A DNA stretch of 37,912 bases, taken from an uncultured Schlesneria sp. (lineage in GTDB: Bacteria > Planctomycetota > Planctomycetia > Planctomycetales > Planctomycetaceae). Of this stretch, positions 1 to 8,795 are shown piece after piece. The notes under the pieces are model-generated. The model was not told the origin of the DNA. It worked only from the letters and a program-made list of their open reading frames with translations, and ran no database searches. Made by a program: the position numbers and the translations under genes. The first letter of the stretch is position 1, and each line of letters starts with the position of its first letter. The stretch covers positions 1 through 37,912 of the forward strand of contig CAIMFH010000145.1 in assembly GCA_903840265.1 (NCBI GenBank). The letters are read 5' to 3'.

Positions 1-120
1 CCATGCTTCTTTCAGACGACCCCTCGCGGAAGTCGCCCTTGCACTTCGCTAATCCTTCACCTCCATCAGGTTGGATAAGGGACTTGCACCCTCAAGCTGA
101 AAAACATGCTCGGCACACAA
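1..120. other. Left edge, no recognised gene
   Basis: A short plus-strand frame is open from position 3 to a stop at 141-143 (46 codons), but it runs into the terminator hairpin of the tRNA gene. I do not recognise the peptide. It may be the tail of a degraded gene or repeat entering from the left. Nothing else is visible here. Confidence 0.25.
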
Positions 121-160
121 CAAAAAAACAGCCCATGCTCTGAAAAGAGCATGGGCTGTT
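121..160 (-). terminator. Intrinsic terminator of tRNA-Glu
   Basis: Read on the minus strand, a perfect 14-bp stem (127-140 with 147-160) encloses a six-base loop and is followed by a run of seven T (complement of 122-128). It starts just after the 3' end of the tRNA gene. This is a textbook Rho-independent terminator. Confidence 0.85.
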
Positions 161-167
161 TCGCGAC

Positions 168-240
168 TGACCCCATGGGGATTCGAACCCCAGTACTCGG
201 ACTGAAAATCCGATGTCCTAGGCCTCTAGACGATGGGGCC
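168..240 (-). tRNA. tRNA-Glu (anticodon TTC)
   Basis: On the minus strand the seven-base acceptor arm beginning GGCCCCA at 240 pairs with TGGGGTC ending at 169, with one G-T wobble and A as discriminator base. The T arm holds GGTTCGAATCC. The anticodon arm has a TCGGA/TCCGA stem around the loop TTTTCAG, giving anticodon TTC, which reads GAA and GAG. CCA is not encoded and must be added after transcription. The gene is 73 nt and followed directly by a terminator, so it is probably a single-gene unit. Confidence 0.95.
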
Positions 241-375
241 GCGTCTGAAAGTTTGTGTACGGAGAGATCGACTGCTCAACGAAAAAACTCAATCCCAAGA
301 TCAACCAAATTAACAAAAAACGCAGGCACAATCAACCGGCCGGCGCATCCCAAACTCATCAAAAAAATGATGAAT

Positions 376-594
376 TTAGACCTCGGGAGAGGTACAGGGC
401 TGTTCGACTGGCGCAGGAGCCACAGCAGCCTCCTGCGCGACGATAGCGGCATGCACCTCGCTCCGGTGAATGGGTACTTCGCGCGGAGCTTCGATCCCTA
501 GGCGAACTTTGTCGCCGCGAATCTCAACCACCGTAATAACGATCGAATCGTTGATAACGATGCTCTCGTTCTTTTTCCGCGACAGTACCAACAT
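376..594 (-). CDS. csrA: Carbon storage regulator CsrA
   Basis: The 72-residue product begins [14 protein letters not shown] and continues with the [25 protein letters not shown] core that is nearly invariant in CsrA. CsrA is a small dimeric RNA-binding protein that binds GGA motifs in mRNA leaders and changes translation or stability. The tail after about residue 53 is Ala/Pro/Val-rich and atypical, but C-terminal tails vary in this family. A GGGAG lies upstream of the ATG at 594 with a rather long spacing. The gene sits alone between tRNA-Glu and an HU gene, with its own promoter about 140 bp upstream. Confidence 0.95.
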   Translation of the reverse strand: MLVLSRKKNESIVINDSIVITVVEIRGDKVRLGIEAPREVPIHRSEVHAAIVAQEAAVAPAPVEQPCTSPEV

Positions 595-740
595 TTCTGG
601 AGACTCCCGGTGCTCACTACCTCTTTGCAGCTTCTACATCCCTGTCAGCGAACTGGTAGCCGCGAGCGATCTACAGTCAGTGCTGGTGGACTTCCCTAAG
701 GACGTTCGCACGCCGCACCGTTTCACGGTTCGCCACAGAG

Positions 741-769
741 ATTGTAGAGATTACAAGGATTACGGTCAA
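741..769 (-). promoter_or_regulatory. Sigma-70-type promoter for csrA
   Basis: On the minus strand TTGACC (764-769) and TACAAT (741-746) are separated by exactly 17 bp; each box matches the consensus at five of six positions. Transcription would start near 733, giving a leader of about 140 nt before the csrA ATG. Apart from this site I see nothing in the 595-891 gap. Confidence 0.6.
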
Positions 770-891
770 GTGGCCCGAGATTTCCTCGAACGATATCCTC
801 TCTCCGATTCGACTTTCACATCAAACTCAACCGATCCAAAGCCCGGCGTGACAGAAAATTCGCCAGCACGGGATGCTTAGTCGCAAACGGA

Positions 892-1209
892 CTATGCCAA
901 GTCCTTCAGTGACTTCAAAGCGCGAATCTTGACCACGTTGCGAGCTGGCTTGGCCTTCACAACCATCATCTCGCCCTTCTTGAAAGGGTTTTCGCGAGTC
1001 GATGCCTTGGTGGCTGGCTTTCGCACAACTTGGATCTTCAGCAGGCCTGGCAGGCTGAAAGCGCCGGGGCCCTTCTTGCCGATTTCTTTGCCGATCAATT
1101 CACTGAGTTGAGTGAAAACATTGGCAACGTCCTTCCTGCTGAGACCGGTTGATTCAGCGAGGGCATTGAGGACTTCGGTCTTGGACTTGGTCTTCTTGGC
1201 TTCCGTCAT
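892..1209 (-). CDS. HU-family DNA-binding protein
   Basis: The 105-residue basic protein has the HU/IHF fold signature: an N-terminal helical part (KTEVLNALAESTGLSRKDVANVF) and a DNA-binding arm region (ATKASTRENPFKKGEMMVVKAKPARNVVKIRA). HU proteins bend and compact chromosomal DNA as dimers. The arm is lysine-rich and the beta region reads PGAFSLPGLLKIQVV, typical of planctomycete HU paralogues rather than E. coli HU. I chose the ATG at 1209 because AAAGGAG lies 8 bp upstream. An in-frame extension to 1350 would run through the promoter and has no HU similarity. Confidence 0.9.
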   Translation of the reverse strand: MTEAKKTKSKTEVLNALAESTGLSRKDVANVFTQLSELIGKEIGKKGPGAFSLPGLLKIQVVRKPATKASTRENPFKKGEMMVVKAKPARNVVKIRALKSLKDLA

Positions 1210-1309
1210 CTTTACGACTCCTTTGGTGCAATCAGCCTGTGCGGCCGAATTCCATTTCGAAACAAACTTCCTTGTTTCCCGGAGGAATACCCATCCCCAG
1301 TGGGGCGTC

Positions 1310-1338
1310 AGTAAAGTGGCGACCGGCAGGAATGTCAA
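1310..1338 (-). promoter_or_regulatory. Sigma-70-type promoter for the HU gene
   Basis: A perfect TTGACA (1333-1338) and a TTTACT -10-like box (1310-1315) lie 17 bp apart on the minus strand. The expected start near 1303 leaves a leader of about 95 nt. This supports the short HU start. Confidence 0.5.
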
Positions 1339-1678
1339 TGATCGAATCAATGTTTTTTGCTTGTTTTCTCGGGGAATTATTGAAACAGGAGCTGCAGCTT
1401 ACCCTGACATTCTGATCTTGCACGTGATAGATCGCGTGTGACCGAGTACACATTGAAGCGAGAAAATGACCATCAAGTGAATCAAAAACGGGGGTGTTCT
1501 GGATGAGAATCGATTGCTGCCGGCTTGCGAAAACTTGTCATCGCCCGCTCTGAAAATGATTGCGTTAAAGGCCGAAATTGGTTATCCAACACAGATTGGA
1601 ATCGAATGTCATGGACGATTTGCATCGGGCCCACCATTTCGCGATGCACACCCTTACCAGCAAGCGGGATCTTAAGTG
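1339..1678. other. Divergent intergenic region
   Basis: About 340 bp lie between the HU promoter and the response regulator. I see no coding potential and no clear promoter for the plus-strand gene. Open frames here on both strands are short and have no family signature. Confidence 0.5.
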
Positions 1679-2236
1679 ATGGATCAAGAACGCTGGGCAA
1701 GCCTGGATAGTGCCGAACTCCCCATCAATCTGGTGATGGTTGTCGAAGACGATGCGGACTCTGCGGATGTCTTGAAGACGATCCTGGAACGCGATGGCTT
1801 CAAAGTTCGCATCGCAAAAGATGGCGGGCAGGCTCAGGCCACATTCGTCATGCAGAAGCCGGATTTCGTGATTCTGGATTTGATTCTGCCCGGTGAAAGC
1901 GGGTTCGAAATCTGCGAACGACTGAAGCACACCGATGATGCGGTCCCCATTCTAATTGTCACTGCGATCGATCTGCCGGAGTCCCGCGAGTTGGCTCGAA
2001 AAGTCGGGGCCGATGGCTACTTGACGAAGCCCTATAAACCGCCTGAGCTCATCGCGAAAATGCGTGAAATAGCGAACAAGCTGTGGGAAAGAACGCACCT
2101 TGATCACGAGGCTGATCCTCTACGGATTCGGTTCGTTTGCTCCTGTGGAAAGAAGTTTAAAGTGAGTTCGACGCATCGAGGCAGGAGTCTGACTTGCCCT
2201 CAATGTGGCGAGCCTGTTGCTGTCCCTCGCACTTAA
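1679..2236 (+). CDS. Response-regulator receiver with C-terminal zinc ribbon
   Basis: The product has 185 residues from the ATG at 1679; a GTG lies one codon earlier. Residues 19-130 form a CheY-like receiver with acidic pair D24/D25, phosphoacceptor D67 in the context VILDLILPG, T95 and K117 (LTKPYKP). The C-terminus (about 149-180) holds CxC and CxxC pairs (C154, C156, C173, C176), a small zinc-ribbon or rubredoxin-like knuckle seen in planctomycete proteins. There is no HTH, so output is probably through protein contacts. No histidine kinase is adjacent. The FHA gene follows 88 bp downstream and may be co-transcribed, hinting at a phosphorylation-dependent signalling pair. Confidence 0.88.
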   Translation: MDQERWASLDSAELPINLVMVVEDDADSADVLKTILERDGFKVRIAKDGGQAQATFVMQKPDFVILDLILPGESGFEICERLKHTDDAVPILIVTAIDLPESRELARKVGADGYLTKPYKPPELIAKMREIANKLWERTHLDHEADPLRIRFVCSCGKKFKVSSTHRGRSLTCPQCGEPVAVPRT

Positions 2237-2324
2237 TCCAGTGGTTTGCAATTGTCGGTATCTTCGTTCTAGTGATTCGGGCCAGACCTCGACCTTCACA
2301 GTCGAGAGACGACGAGGTGAATTC

Positions 2325-2933
2325 ATGGCGGATCTGATCATCTTCTCCGGAAAAATGAAGGGGCAGCGACTGATTCTGCCTGATCGCGAAGTCATCGTCG
2401 GCCGCGACGAATCCTGTCACATGCGAATCGCGTCGAGCCTGATTAGTCGCCGCCATTGTTCTCTAAAGGGGGCCTTGAATGGAGTCTGGGTGCGCGACCT
2501 GGAAAGCCAGAATGGAACCTATGTAAATGATGTCGCGATCAGCCAACCCTATTTGATGAAGTCAGGGGACGTCTTGAGAATCGGGGCGGCCCTGTTTCAA
2601 GTACCTCGACTGCGCCCCTCGCAATTGAAGGCCGTCGACGATCGGCTTTCTGACGATGATATTTCCAGTTGGCTGACTGAAGACGAGCAAACTCAAACAG
2701 CGGCAGCACCCGACACTACTGTGATCAAGGGGCGCCAATCCGCCACGCCCGTGGAGACCATGTCCGCTGATACCCTACTTCCTCCGCAGCCCGTAGCACC
2801 AGCGCCCGCCGAATCGCCGGTCGTAGCACGGGTGGTACCAACGGTCCGTCAACCGCCGAAAACCATTAAGGAGCAAGCGGCCGAGATCATCCGGCGACAT
2901 TGGGAAGTTATTCGCGGTCAGAAGCCGGAATAA
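2325..2933 (+). CDS. FHA-domain protein
   Basis: This protein has 202 residues. Residues 3-100 are a forkhead-associated domain with its conserved phosphothreonine-binding features: GR (26-27), SRRH (41-44) and NGTYVN (63-68). FHA domains bind phosphothreonine peptides, commonly products of Hanks-type kinases. A Ser/Thr kinase lies about 10 kb downstream, though a link is only inference. After about residue 105 the protein becomes acidic, then Pro/Ala-rich and probably disordered, with a basic helix at the end (EIIRRHWEVIRGQ). The ATG at 2325 has GAGGTGA 6 bp upstream; an in-frame upstream extension overlaps the previous gene and lacks homology. Confidence 0.9.
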   Translation: MADLIIFSGKMKGQRLILPDREVIVGRDESCHMRIASSLISRRHCSLKGALNGVWVRDLESQNGTYVNDVAISQPYLMKSGDVLRIGAALFQVPRLRPSQLKAVDDRLSDDDISSWLTEDEQTQTAAAPDTTVIKGRQSATPVETMSADTLLPPQPVAPAPAESPVVARVVPTVRQPPKTIKEQAAEIIRRHWEVIRGQKPE

Positions 2934-3084
2934 TCCGGTCCGGTAAGGCACTCAGGTCCGCTCGATGCGGTTAATGCCCAGATTGTTGCTTATCTGGCAG
3001 CGCACTCTCACAATGTTGTCTCTTCCGAGCCAACGACCTCGATCTGATGCGACTTCCCTGCGCGACAACTAAGGAGCCTTCTCG

Positions 3085-4062
3085 ATGTCCTGCCGTTCAA
3101 ACTTGGCGATGACCCTACTTCTGCTGGCGGCGCTTGTTTCAAGCAGTTCGGCGCAACAGCCCGCGTTGGACAGCAAGCAGGCGGATGCTGATTTTCCTTT
3201 CCAGGGGGAATTCGCAGGGGCGATTACGATCGATGGCGACGAGATCAAACTTGGGGTTCAAGTAATTGCCCTGGGGGGCGGCAAATTCCATGCGGTTGGC
3301 TTCATGGGTGGGCTGCCCGGTGATGGATGGGATGGATCTGATCGACGCGAAGTCGATGGCGAACTTTCGGGGGGGGCAGCCCTCTTCAAGGTGGCCGGTG
3401 AAGCCGGTGCTGAGGTCCGTGACGGTGTCATGACGATCCGAGATGCCTCCGGGAACAGCATCGGCGAACTCAAGAAAACCACGCGAAAGAGTCCAACCGA
3501 AGGCGAGAAGCCGCCTGCAGGTGCAGTCATCCTGTTCGATGGGACATCTGCCGACAAATTCGACGGTGGCAAACTCGACGGCAATTTGCTGGTTCAAGGG
3601 GCGACAAGCAAGCAGAAGTTTCAAAGCTACAAGCTGCATCTGGAGTTCATGCTGAGCTACATGCCAGCGGCTCGAGGCCAAGGACGCGGCAACAGTGGTT
3701 GCTACGCTCAAGGGCGTTACGAAGTCCAGATCCTGGATTCGTTCGGTCTGGCGGGCGAAAACAACGAATGTGGCGGGATCTATACGGTCAAGAAGCCCGA
3801 TGTGAACATGTGCTTCCCACCATTGTCGTGGCAAACGTATGACATCGATTTCACGGCGGCAAAGTTTGATGACTCAGGCAAGAAAACTGCCGACGCCAAG
3901 ATGAGTGTGAAACACAATGGCGTCGTGATTCATCAAGATGTCGCCGTCCCCAAGTCGACGACCGCGGCACCACTTGCCGAAGGTAAAGAACCAGGTCCGC
4001 TCTATTTGCAGGATCACGGTAATCCGGTCCGATTCCGAAACATCTGGGTTGTCGAGAAATAG
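3085..4062 (+). CDS. Secreted DUF1080 (3-keto-disaccharide hydrolase-like) protein
   Basis: The 325-residue protein starts with a clear signal peptide (hydrophobic residues 8-20, cleavage near SSSAQQ). An N-terminal beta-rich part (about 35-130) is followed by a DUF1080 concanavalin-like jelly roll (about 145-325). Diagnostic stretches are VILFDGTSADKF, FMLSYMPAARGQGRGNSGCY, VQILDSFG and GPLYLQDHGNPVRFRNIW. DUF1080 proteins are very abundant in Planctomycetes; some act on 3-keto-glycosides, but the substrate here cannot be told. AAGGAG lies upstream of the ATG. Confidence 0.9.
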   Translation: MSCRSNLAMTLLLLAALVSSSSAQQPALDSKQADADFPFQGEFAGAITIDGDEIKLGVQVIALGGGKFHAVGFMGGLPGDGWDGSDRREVDGELSGGAALFKVAGEAGAEVRDGVMTIRDASGNSIGELKKTTRKSPTEGEKPPAGAVILFDGTSADKFDGGKLDGNLLVQGATSKQKFQSYKLHLEFMLSYMPAARGQGRGNSGCYAQGRYEVQILDSFGLAGENNECGGIYTVKKPDVNMCFPPLSWQTYDIDFTAAKFDDSGKKTADAKMSVKHNGVVIHQDVAVPKSTTAAPLAEGKEPGPLYLQDHGNPVRFRNIWVVEK

Positions 4063-4120
4063 TTCTTCCCTGTCCGGCCCGGTTTTTGAAGAATCGGTTG
4101 GCGATCATTCGGAGCGTATT

Positions 4121-5845
4121 TTGTTAGCTGGCCCGCTGTTTTCTCGTGAAACACTAACTGTCCCCCGCCAACTGAAGCACTTCCTGGTGCGATCAGGGTA
4201 CGTCGGGGCCTTGTTCGTGTTGATGTATACCGCGGCCCAGACGACATTCGGGTGGCAGCAGGTTCGTAATCTGGGTGAGATCGCTCGATTCGGCCAGCTG
4301 CTGTTTCAAGTTTTCACACTGATCCAATTGACTCTGATGATCTTTTTCTCAGTGCTGTTCGCCGCAGGGAACGTGGCACAGGAGAAGGATCGGCGGACCA
4401 TGTTGCTGCTGCTGATGACGGACTTGAGCGACAGCGAATTCGTGCTCGGAAAGCTCGCGGCGAGCCTGCTGCTGCCGGCTGTTCTGCTGGCCTCTTCGAT
4501 CCCCGTATTTGTGTTCGTGCATTTACTGGGCGGAGTTTCACTCACTCAGATTGGCTGCGCGATCGCCATCTCGGCAGCGACAGGCTTTCTCGCGGGCTGT
4601 TGGGGTTCTCTGGTCGCGTTCTGGCGTGAAAAAACATTTCAGACACTCGCCATCAGCCTGATCGGCATCGTCTTGTCGTTGGGGGCCATCGAAGGGGCTC
4701 TGTTGATTAGTGGGTCATCAAGTTCGCTGGGCTTGATCCTGGCTGGCTTGAATCCGTTTCGGTCGATGATTCGCGTACTCGATCCATTGAATGCCATCGG
4801 CAGCACGACTTTTGTCACCGCGGCCATGACTTCGATCGCTGAACTGGTAGCCGTGGGGATCTTGCTGTCCGTTGTCGCGGTCATGCGACTTCGAATCTGG
4901 AACCCTTCGCGAACGCTGGGTGAGGCCGCGACGAAAGACGAAAAAGTTCAAGGTGTCATTCGGCCACCGCGCGTGGTCTGGAATAGCCCGGTGATCTGGC
5001 GGGAAATGATGACCAAGGCCTATGGTCGCAAGGTGATCCTGATCAAGTTGGCGTATCTCGTCGTGGCCGCTTTCGCCATCTATTCGATCGCCATCTCGCC
5101 TCAAACGGGCGGTCTGGTTCTCGGCATGATTTCTCCGGCAGGTGCGGCATTTGTGGGACTGAGCTTACTGACGATGCTGCTGGTCAATGCTCAGGCTGTC
5201 ACCTCGCTGACCACCGAGCGGGACGCGGGGACTTTGGAATTGCTGCTCGTGACCGATGTCACAGCCAAAGAGTTCATTCTCGGGAAACTGGGGGGCGTGC
5301 TGTTTAACAGCAAAGAGCTGATCATCACCCCCTTGCTGTTTATGGGCTGGTTTGCGTTTCGCGGCGTGATTTCTCTGGAGAACTTCGTTTACATCAGCCT
5401 GGGATTACTGACGCTGGTGCTATTCGGCGCCATGCTCGGACTACATTCCGGATTGAGCTACGGCAATTCCCGCACGGCGATTGCCAACAGCCTGGGAACC
5501 GTCTTCTTCCTGTTCGTCGGCATCTTCATCTGCATGATCCTGATCCTGCAGGCGAGGGCATCGTTTGGACTGCAGTTGCCCAGCTTCCTGGTCTTTATCC
5601 TGGGAGGCAGCCTGGGGCTGTGGGCGTCGCTGACTCATCGCAATCCTTCCCCCGCACTGACTTTGGCGGCGGGAATCTTGCCGTTCTGTACGTTTTACGC
5701 CATCACCAGCTTCCTGCTGGGGCAGACTCTCGGGGTCTGTTTGTTTGTAGTAGCGGCGTATGGATTCACGGTCATCGCGATGCTGGTCCCGGCGATCAGC
5801 GAGTTTGATACGGCTTTGGGACGAACCGTCGTGCCGAAGGGATAG
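4121..5845 (+). CDS. ABC-2-type permease with internal duplication
   Basis: The protein has 574 residues from a TTG at 4121, chosen because GGAG lies 6 bp upstream and the frame otherwise overlaps the DUF1080 gene. It is a polytopic membrane protein with roughly 12 hydrophobic segments. Two halves repeat the same pattern: GPLFSRE...FLVRSGYVGALFVL, then EKDRRTMLLLLMTDLSDSEFVLGKL in half one; SPVIWREM...ILIKLAYLVVAAFAI, then ERDAGTLELLLVTDVTAKEFILGKL in half two, about 278 residues apart. This resembles GldF/NatB-like ABC-2 exporter permeases. No ATPase gene lies next to it, so the partner must be elsewhere and the substrate is unknown. Confidence 0.8.
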   Translation: MLAGPLFSRETLTVPRQLKHFLVRSGYVGALFVLMYTAAQTTFGWQQVRNLGEIARFGQLLFQVFTLIQLTLMIFFSVLFAAGNVAQEKDRRTMLLLLMTDLSDSEFVLGKLAASLLLPAVLLASSIPVFVFVHLLGGVSLTQIGCAIAISAATGFLAGCWGSLVAFWREKTFQTLAISLIGIVLSLGAIEGALLISGSSSSLGLILAGLNPFRSMIRVLDPLNAIGSTTFVTAAMTSIAELVAVGILLSVVAVMRLRIWNPSRTLGEAATKDEKVQGVIRPPRVVWNSPVIWREMMTKAYGRKVILIKLAYLVVAAFAIYSIAISPQTGGLVLGMISPAGAAFVGLSLLTMLLVNAQAVTSLTTERDAGTLELLLVTDVTAKEFILGKLGGVLFNSKELIITPLLFMGWFAFRGVISLENFVYISLGLLTLVLFGAMLGLHSGLSYGNSRTAIANSLGTVFFLFVGIFICMILILQARASFGLQLPSFLVFILGGSLGLWASLTHRNPSPALTLAAGILPFCTFYAITSFLLGQTLGVCLFVVAAYGFTVIAMLVPAISEFDTALGRTVVPKG

Positions 5846-5897
5846 GCTGGACACTGCCAGGCTGCGAGTCACCGCCATCACCAAGGTTCAGTAGCGC

Positions 5898-7433
5898 ATG
5901 ACTGACTCGCCACCGGACTCGACTCCCTCCAAACCTCGCGGGTTGTGGTCGTTGATGGGAGCCTCCGCAGGACCCGTCCCAGAACCTGCCGAGCCAGCTG
6001 CGCCTGTTGAAAACGATGAAGAGACCTCGGCTCAGGAACCGCCTCCGGCTGAGATCCCCGACATCCCGGAGGCACCCTCGCCAAGGCAACGCGGCCTGTG
6101 GGGGATCATGGGAAAAGCCTCGGCGGACAGCTCCGCTCCGGCGACACCGGACCCCAAGCTTGATACCGAACCGAAGACGCCGGAAATCGAGTCCTGGTCG
6201 AATGGTCCTCCGGCACGACGCAGACTGTTTGAGATCATGCCGCGCGCCACGGATCAGGCGAGCAGCGAGTCCGGCGCGCGGATCAATCGAGTCTCGATCT
6301 CAGGCATGTTCAACGAAGACTCCACCGCAGAGGAACAAGACCAGGAAGAAGAAATAGAAATGGAGTTGGTCAACCCTCCCGATGTGGATCCGGAGGAAGT
6401 TGAAGAGGTTGAGCCGCTTCCTGACGTGGTGCTGACTCGCCCCGAACCGATGGAGATCATCAATCTGGATGAGCTTGAGTCTCCTCGCCACCGTTTGATC
6501 GAGAATCAGGCCTACAAGCAAGTTCAGATCAGCGCTGTCTGCGGCGTCACGGCACTGTCCGCGTCATTCTTATCGCTGCTTCCCAGCGTCTTCGCTGGTT
6601 TGCCTGCACCTGCGTTGGGTTTCGCAGCGATCATCGCAGGTTTCCTGGTCATCACCGGGCCGGGACGCCGCCACCTCTCGTCGCGTTCACGCGCACTTTC
6701 AATTGTCGGGATGCTGTGCGGCACGGTCGGCATCTTCCTGGGACCGTTGTTGATCGCAGGTCTCGGACGAAGCCTGCGCGAACCAAAAGGAGAACAACTG
6801 ACGCGGACTCACCTGAAAGAGATCAGCGACGGCTTGGAACTCCACTACAAGCAGCACGACGCCTATCCCATCGGAGGAACCTTCTTGCGCAATGAGGCGG
6901 GTGTGATTCATGGGCAGCACGGCTGGATGACGTTCCTGCTGCCGTTTGTCGGCGAAGCCGAACTCTATCAGCGCATCGACCAGGCGAAGCCGTTCGATGA
7001 TGCCGCGAATCGAAACGCCATGGGGACCAACATCGGTATTTACCTCGCGGCTGGCGGAGATCGGTCGCGCAACGGGGATGGATTCGCCATTGCTCACTAT
7101 GCCGGTGTGGGTGGCGAAATCAACGAAGCCAATCGATTAGCGCACCTCGGGATCTTTGAACGTGATGCCGCAGTGAAGCGCAATGAAGTGACCGATGGTC
7201 TTTCGAATACGCTGATCGTCGGGGAACTCGCGGGAACCTATCCCCCGTGGGGTGATCCCGAAAACTGGCGCAAGATCGGCCGCGGACTCAACAAGGATGG
7301 GGACGGCTTCGGCAGTCAATCAAAGCAGGGCTCGATGTTCTTGTTGGGGGATGGCACCGTCAAATTCTTCCCCAACAAGACCGATCCGAAGCTATTAGAA
7401 AAGATGAGTACCCGCGACGGCGCGGAAAAGTAG
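5898..7433 (+). CDS. DUF1559-type membrane protein with repeated RGLW-IMG motif
   Basis: This 511-residue protein has three parts. Residues 1-205 are acidic and Pro-rich and contain a recurring motif: RGLWSLMG (14-21), RGLWGIMG (65-72) and the weaker RRLFEIMP (108-115). Residues about 210-290 hold two to three membrane segments separated by a basic loop (GPGRRHLSSRSR). Residues about 295-511 are a DUF1559-like C-terminal domain with VTDGLSNTLIVGE and GSMFLLGDGTVKFF. Classical DUF1559 proteins have an N-terminal prepilin-like signal and are secreted; this one lacks it and carries a long cytosolic-looking leader instead. It starts 52 bp after the permease and may share its transcript. Function unknown. 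Confidence 0.82.
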   Translation: MTDSPPDSTPSKPRGLWSLMGASAGPVPEPAEPAAPVENDEETSAQEPPPAEIPDIPEAPSPRQRGLWGIMGKASADSSAPATPDPKLDTEPKTPEIESWSNGPPARRRLFEIMPRATDQASSESGARINRVSISGMFNEDSTAEEQDQEEEIEMELVNPPDVDPEEVEEVEPLPDVVLTRPEPMEIINLDELESPRHRLIENQAYKQVQISAVCGVTALSASFLSLLPSVFAGLPAPALGFAAIIAGFLVITGPGRRHLSSRSRALSIVGMLCGTVGIFLGPLLIAGLGRSLREPKGEQLTRTHLKEISDGLELHYKQHDAYPIGGTFLRNEAGVIHGQHGWMTFLLPFVGEAELYQRIDQAKPFDDAANRNAMGTNIGIYLAAGGDRSRNGDGFAIAHYAGVGGEINEANRLAHLGIFERDAAVKRNEVTDGLSNTLIVGELAGTYPPWGDPENWRKIGRGLNKDGDGFGSQSKQGSMFLLGDGTVKFFPNKTDPKLLEKMSTRDGAEK

Positions 7434-7707
7434 CCTAACTGCCGCCCTGTTTCGCATGTCGTGTTCTTCGTGGACCACAGATCGTCAGTGGCCACATTCA
7501 TCTCGTCACTCTCAACTCTGAATTCAAAGTCGCAGTTTCACCAGCGAATCAGGGCGAATAGGAAATCTGCGTCGACTTTTTCGGCTGATTCTGCCGAAGT
7601 CGTCTGGACACAATTTCACGCTTCCATTACATCCCGACCGTCCGACGCCGGGGGGCCGTGCGACGACGCGTTGTTTTTGTTGGAATTCGCCTTGCGAGGA
7701 TTGGGGC

Positions 7708-8583
7708 ATGCCATCCGCCTCCCTTAAAAAGTTGGTGTTAGTCGGACTTCTGGCTCCCGCTGGCTGTTATTCGCCATATGGCAACCAAAGCCCTTACGGC
7801 TATCAGCCTTATGGTCAGCCATACCAGCCCGCGTACCCAGGAAATCCGGTCTATACCGCTCCTCCAGGACAGCCGTATGTCCCCGGTGGAACGGTACCTG
7901 GCACCGGCAGTCCCACTCCGATCACGCCTCCGTCGACTTACGACTCTGGTGGCGGCTCCAGCGGTGGCAATGCGCCAACGTTCGATCCGAATCCTCCGGC
8001 GGGAAGCTCGGGCGGAAACCGAGTGGTTCCGGCTCCCGGAGATGACTTGGGAACCGGCAGCGGGCCAGCGGCGTCCAACCCTGGTGGATTGCAGCCGACT
8101 TCTTCGTCTCAGCGTGACAATGGCCTGGAGTCGCCGTTCGAACAAGAATCGAATCTGAACAATGCCCCTGCACGGCAAGTGCAGCCTGCCCGAATTACGG
8201 AAGAGCCGGACGATCCCTTTGAGATGCCGGAACGTCCCTCAAGCAATTCGCAGCCCGCCATGCTGCAGAACGTCAACTATGTCGCACCTCCGGAAGGGCT
8301 AAACCCCTACGGTCGCGACACCAAGCATGCCAATCCCGAATGGCTGCGTGGCGTGCTTGAATTTGATCGCAAATCGAAGACTTGGCAGATCACCTACTCG
8401 GGGAATCCCGATCCACGCGACCGCAACGGCGGCAGCCTGACTTTGGCCAATCATGCTGACCTGTCGCTCTGTCGCACCGGTGACATCGTGCTGGTCGAAG
8501 GTGCCATCGACGGCAGTCAAGTCGATGGACGTGGCAAGCCACTCTATGTTCTTGATCGTGTCACACCACTCGCGGCACGCTGA
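7708..8583 (+). CDS. Pro/Gly/Tyr-rich probable lipoprotein
   Basis: The 291-residue product has a short signal sequence (KKLVLVGLLAPAG) followed by Cys20, a possible lipidation site, although Pro at -3 makes the lipobox imperfect. Residues 21-190 are low complexity: YGYQPYGQPYQP-like tyrosine/proline repeats, then Ser/Gly-rich linkers. A folded C-terminal part (about 195-291) contains WLRGVLEFDRKSKTWQITY and GDIVLVEGAIDG, which looks like a small beta barrel. I do not recognise a named family. It is probably an envelope protein tethered to a membrane. The 274-bp gap before it shows nothing I can name. Confidence 0.7.
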   Translation: MPSASLKKLVLVGLLAPAGCYSPYGNQSPYGYQPYGQPYQPAYPGNPVYTAPPGQPYVPGGTVPGTGSPTPITPPSTYDSGGGSSGGNAPTFDPNPPAGSSGGNRVVPAPGDDLGTGSGPAASNPGGLQPTSSSQRDNGLESPFEQESNLNNAPARQVQPARITEEPDDPFEMPERPSSNSQPAMLQNVNYVAPPEGLNPYGRDTKHANPEWLRGVLEFDRKSKTWQITYSGNPDPRDRNGGSLTLANHADLSLCRTGDIVLVEGAIDGSQVDGRGKPLYVLDRVTPLAAR

Positions 8584-8609
8584 CATCGCAATTCGTACGA
8601 GATGAAGAA

Positions 8610-8640
8610 AACACTCCGGCCTCAACCGGAGTGTTCTCGT
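8610..8640 (+). terminator. Probable intrinsic terminator
   Basis: A perfect 10-bp stem (8610-8619 with 8626-8635) encloses the loop CCTCAA, about 27 bp after the lipoprotein stop codon. The following sequence is only moderately T-rich. It separates the lipoprotein from the DJ-1 gene. Confidence 0.6.
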
Positions 8641-8795
8641 TTGCAGCCAGTGATTTCCGCAAGCTGACTTTGCAACCGTGGCAATGCTCGACCGACAGTA
8701 GCCGCGCCACATCCTGACCGGTAGCATAACTTGCTCGTGTGAACGCATCTCGCTTCACACCGCATCGAAATCGTCGTCGCCGCGCGGGACCAAGT

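Noticed and set aside
3139-3834. Minus-strand open frame of 231 codons
   Set aside because: It is a shadow of the DUF1080 gene with no family signature.
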